A program made the translations under genes and the position numbers. The notes under the pieces were generated by a model, which did not search any database, had not been told where the DNA came from, and was given only the letters and a program-made list of their open reading frames with translations. Shown here piece by piece: positions 61,253 to 63,251 of a stretch of 63,251 nt of DNA (position 1 is its first letter; each line of letters starts with the position of its first letter). Origin of the DNA: Rhodospirillaceae bacterium (lineage in GTDB: Bacteria; Pseudomonadota; Alphaproteobacteria; UBA8366; GCA-2717185); contig PBDC01000026.1 in NCBI GenBank assembly GCA_002717185.1, forward strand, positions 49,948 through 113,198, read 5' to 3'.

Positions 61253-61528
61253 ACTGTGAATCTGGGGTCAAAAGCCAGGAAAGGCAAGCCACCTGTCTCA
61301 AGGCGACGCAGGGAGACCCTAAGCGTGTGCTGAATACTCTAGTTACTGTGGCAGGGATTTCAGGCTCGGCTGGGTCGAGGCGCTGATGTCTATAAGCACG
61401 CCGTTTTGGCCCTGGATTGCTGAATAGCGTTGCTAAATCTCTTAATGAACGCAATTTCTGCTGGATCGTCTCTATGTATCCGCGCCTGTGCTAGGATTGA
61501 CGCCCCTACCCAAGACGATGGCCGAGGA

Positions 61529-62314
61529 CTAGTTCCGATAACTAGGGTCGATTTTGTCCATCTTGCGCATCATTGCCGCGAACTCCAGACCACCAAAGGT
61601 CGGGGCCTGGCCGTGCATGCTAGCGCCGGTGTTAAGCCCGTCCGCTGAAGCACGGGCAACATTATCGGTAAGCAGGTTGAGCTCACCTGACGACGAGGCG
61701 TCAATCTGGACCTGGCAGGATCGTTCCAATCGGTAGAGACGTTGAAAGGCTTCGGGGACCGAGCGGCCGGTAGTCAACAGCCCGTGATTTCGCAGGATCA
61801 TAGCGCTGTTGTCCCCAAGATCGTCGAGCAGCCGCTCACGTTCATCGGTGTCCAGGCTGACGCCTTCGTAATCATGGTAGGAAAGCTGACCGTAGAAACC
61901 TGTCGAAGCCATAGAGATCGGCTGGAGCCCCCCCTTCACCGCTGCCACCGCCATACCGGCACGCGTGTGGGTGTGCATAACGCATTTGTGTGTCTCGGTG
62001 TCGGCCATGTGCACGGCGGAGTGGATTACAAATCCTGCCCGGTTCACCGTGTGATCGCCTTCGACGATTTCGCCATCGCAATTAATTTTAACCAGGTTCG
62101 ACGCGGTCACCTCATCATAGTTCAAGCCGAACGGGTTAATGAGAAAATGTGCCTCAGGCCCCGGCACGCGTGCGGTCAAGTGGCCATAGATCTGTTCGGT
62201 CCAACCGTAATAGTCGACCATACGGTAAGCAGCAGCAAGCTGCACGCGCAGCCCTTGTTCTGCCTCTTCCGCCGGCAGGCTGTAAAGATCGGTTTTTGTA
62301 TAGGTTTCCGTCAT
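61529..62314 (-). CDS. Class II aldolase/adducin family protein
   Basis: A 261-residue zinc-dependent aldolase-fold protein. Metal ligands are visible in CVMHTHTRAGMAVA (two His) and LRNHGLLTTGRSV (third His), with the N-terminal YGWTEQIYGHLTARVPG. The substrate (often a sugar phosphate or a short hydroxy acid) cannot be told. The 276-base gap on the glnD side (61253-61528) shows no gene. Confidence 0.9.
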   Translation of the reverse strand: MTETYTKTDLYSLPAEEAEQGLRVQLAAAYRMVDYYGWTEQIYGHLTARVPGPEAHFLINPFGLNYDEVTASNLVKINCDGEIVEGDHTVNRAGFVIHSAVHMADTETHKCVMHTHTRAGMAVAAVKGGLQPISMASTGFYGQLSYHDYEGVSLDTDERERLLDDLGDNSAMILRNHGLLTTGRSVPEAFQRLYRLERSCQVQIDASSSGELNLLTDNVARASADGLNTGASMHGQAPTFGGLEFAAMMRKMDKIDPSYRN

Positions 62315-62336
62315 CGTACATTCCTCGGTTTGATAA

Positions 62337-62918
62337 CTAGGCGGTATCGAAGAGGTTGCCTTGCGTGTCAGTTCCGTAGGCGGTTGGGTTTTCTATAGCC
62401 AGTAGTTGTAATTTCGTGTCCAGCCCGCCACCGAAACCCGTTAGGGATTTATCGGAACCTATCACCCGATGGCAGGGGACAACGAGGGGCAGTGGGTTGG
62501 CGTGGTTCGCGGCACCGACCGCACGGCTCGCCCCAGGACGACCGATTCGCTGCGCTAACTCACCGTAGGATATTGTAGCGCCGTACGGCACCTGGCGCAG
62601 CGCCGTCCAACATTGTTTCTGGAAATTGGTCCCGTCCATTTCGACCGCCATGGTAAATTCGGTCCGCGTCCCTTCGAAATATTCGGTGAACTGTTGCTTA
62701 GCATTACTGAACATATTGTCGTCACGCAACCATTCCGGCCAAGGCTGCATCGCCTGGCTTCCGGTCGGGAAATTGTTAAGCATCACGATTTCTCTAGCGC
62801 CGGCAATCAATAGCCGCCCGACCGGTGTCTCTACAAAAGTGTAATGCTTGATCGCCGGTGAGATGCGCTTAGTTTTGCGTTTCAATGGCCGTTTGTCGGT
62901 GGAATGTTGCGTGCTCAT
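62337..62918 (-). CDS. ogt: Methylated-DNA-[protein]-cysteine S-methyltransferase Ogt
   Basis: A 193-residue suicide enzyme that takes methyl groups off O6-methylguanine. The catalytic Cys is in LVVPCHRVIGSD and the DNA-binding region is RQVPYGATISYGELAQRIGRPGASRAVGAANHANPLPL. The N-terminal domain (AREIVMLNNFPTG) is less conserved, as usual. A KRPLKRKTKR basic N terminus is present. 22 bases before the aldolase gene. Confidence 0.94.
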   Translation of the reverse strand: MSTQHSTDKRPLKRKTKRISPAIKHYTFVETPVGRLLIAGAREIVMLNNFPTGSQAMQPWPEWLRDDNMFSNAKQQFTEYFEGTRTEFTMAVEMDGTNFQKQCWTALRQVPYGATISYGELAQRIGRPGASRAVGAANHANPLPLVVPCHRVIGSDKSLTGFGGGLDTKLQLLAIENPTAYGTDTQGNLFDTA

Positions 62919-62999
62919 GGGCCAATTCTATCGATTAGGGCGGCTAAGAGCCATCGTTGACCAAATCATACCACACTCGTTCAACCTGGATTTGCCTTA

Positions 63000-63251
63000 C
63001 TAACCTGTAAACTTCTGGAACCGGTCCATAAAGGCCAGCACCGTCTTCTCATCCTCAGTCGGCACCCGCAGGATTACACGATCGGCGCCACAGTCAAGCG
63101 CCTCTAGGACGGTATCCTCCCCAGTTTCCTCTGGCAGATAGAGGATCGACGTAGTGAGCTGATCCGGGTCGCGACCGTTCGCTTCCATCCGCTCGCGGAC
63201 ATCGGAGATGCTGCGCCGTGTGCGTGCCAAGTCAAACGCAATTGGGATCCA
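63000..63251 (-). CDS. Luciferase-like monooxygenase family protein, C-terminal fragment
   Basis: Only the last about 83 residues lie in the window; the gene runs off the right edge. The sequence reads WIPIAFDLARTRRSISDVRERMEANGRDPDQL then LTTSILY, followed by a GADRVILRVPTEDEKTVLAFMDRF ending. This resembles the C terminus of F420- or FMN-dependent luciferase-like oxidoreductases. The reaction cannot be told from this part. Confidence 0.6.
   Translation of the reverse strand, partial: WIPIAFDLARTRRSISDVRERMEANGRDPDQLTTSILYLPEETGEDTVLEALDCGADRVILRVPTEDEKTVLAFMDRFQKFTG

Overview
The window looks like a chromosomal segment of an alphaproteobacterium, probably of the Rhodospirillales or a related marine group. 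The evidence is gene order and gene families: tsaB-rimI-mucR-fur-miaB-phoH-ybeY-corC-lnt-metK-trmB-rimP-nusA-ylxR-infB-rbfA-truB-rpsO-pnp, then gyrB-recF-dnaN-dnaA-rpsT-echA-mutM facing ubiE-ubiB-coaBC-dut. A MucR/Ros regulator, an Irr-type and a Fur/Mur-type regulator, and the fabI-fabB-fabA set fit the same placement. GTG starts and 1-4 bp gene overlaps are frequent. No tRNA, rRNA, CRISPR array, insertion sequence or prophage was seen.

Layout. 1-740 (-) is the N-terminal part of a secreted polysaccharide deacetylase. 839-21083 (+) is a nearly unbroken housekeeping run: RutE-like nitroreductase, tRNA modification (tsaB, miaB, trmB, truB), ribosome maturation (ybeY, rimP, rbfA), transcription and translation factors (nusA, infB), metK, rpsO and pnp, closed by an intrinsic terminator. 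21154-32262 and mutM to 33100 (-) carry type II fatty-acid synthesis genes, the replication block and rpsT. 33168-39471 (+) carries ubiquinone, CoA, dUTP and cysteine genes. 39486-41115 (-) holds a decayed MATE transporter and a hydroxyacid dehydrogenase. 41742-44792 (-) is a probable iron/oxidative-stress cluster (DUF3501, Fe-S protein, rubrerythrin, Irr) with a Fur-box-like palindrome. 44874-54140 is mixed accessory metabolism (orphan cobB, two thiamine-diphosphate enzymes, GST, MsrB, ChaC, acyl-CoA dehydrogenase). 54472-63251 (-) holds trpS, a selenoprotein, murJ, glnD, a class II aldolase, ogt and a cut-off luciferase-family oxidoreductase.

Most notable points. (1) Between murJ and trpS lies a GrdB-like selenoprotein whose in-frame UGA (56281-56283, minus strand) is very probably selenocysteine in a U-x2-C motif, followed by a SECIS-like hairpin; an ordinary gene caller splits it in two. 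(2) nusA is interrupted by an apparent one-base deletion near 12714. (3) The xre regulator usually found between lnt and metK survives only as a decayed remnant in a 500 bp gap. (4) A MATE efflux-pump gene is decayed at 39486-40050. (5) The rubrerythrin cluster has a near-consensus 7-1-7 Fur box upstream.
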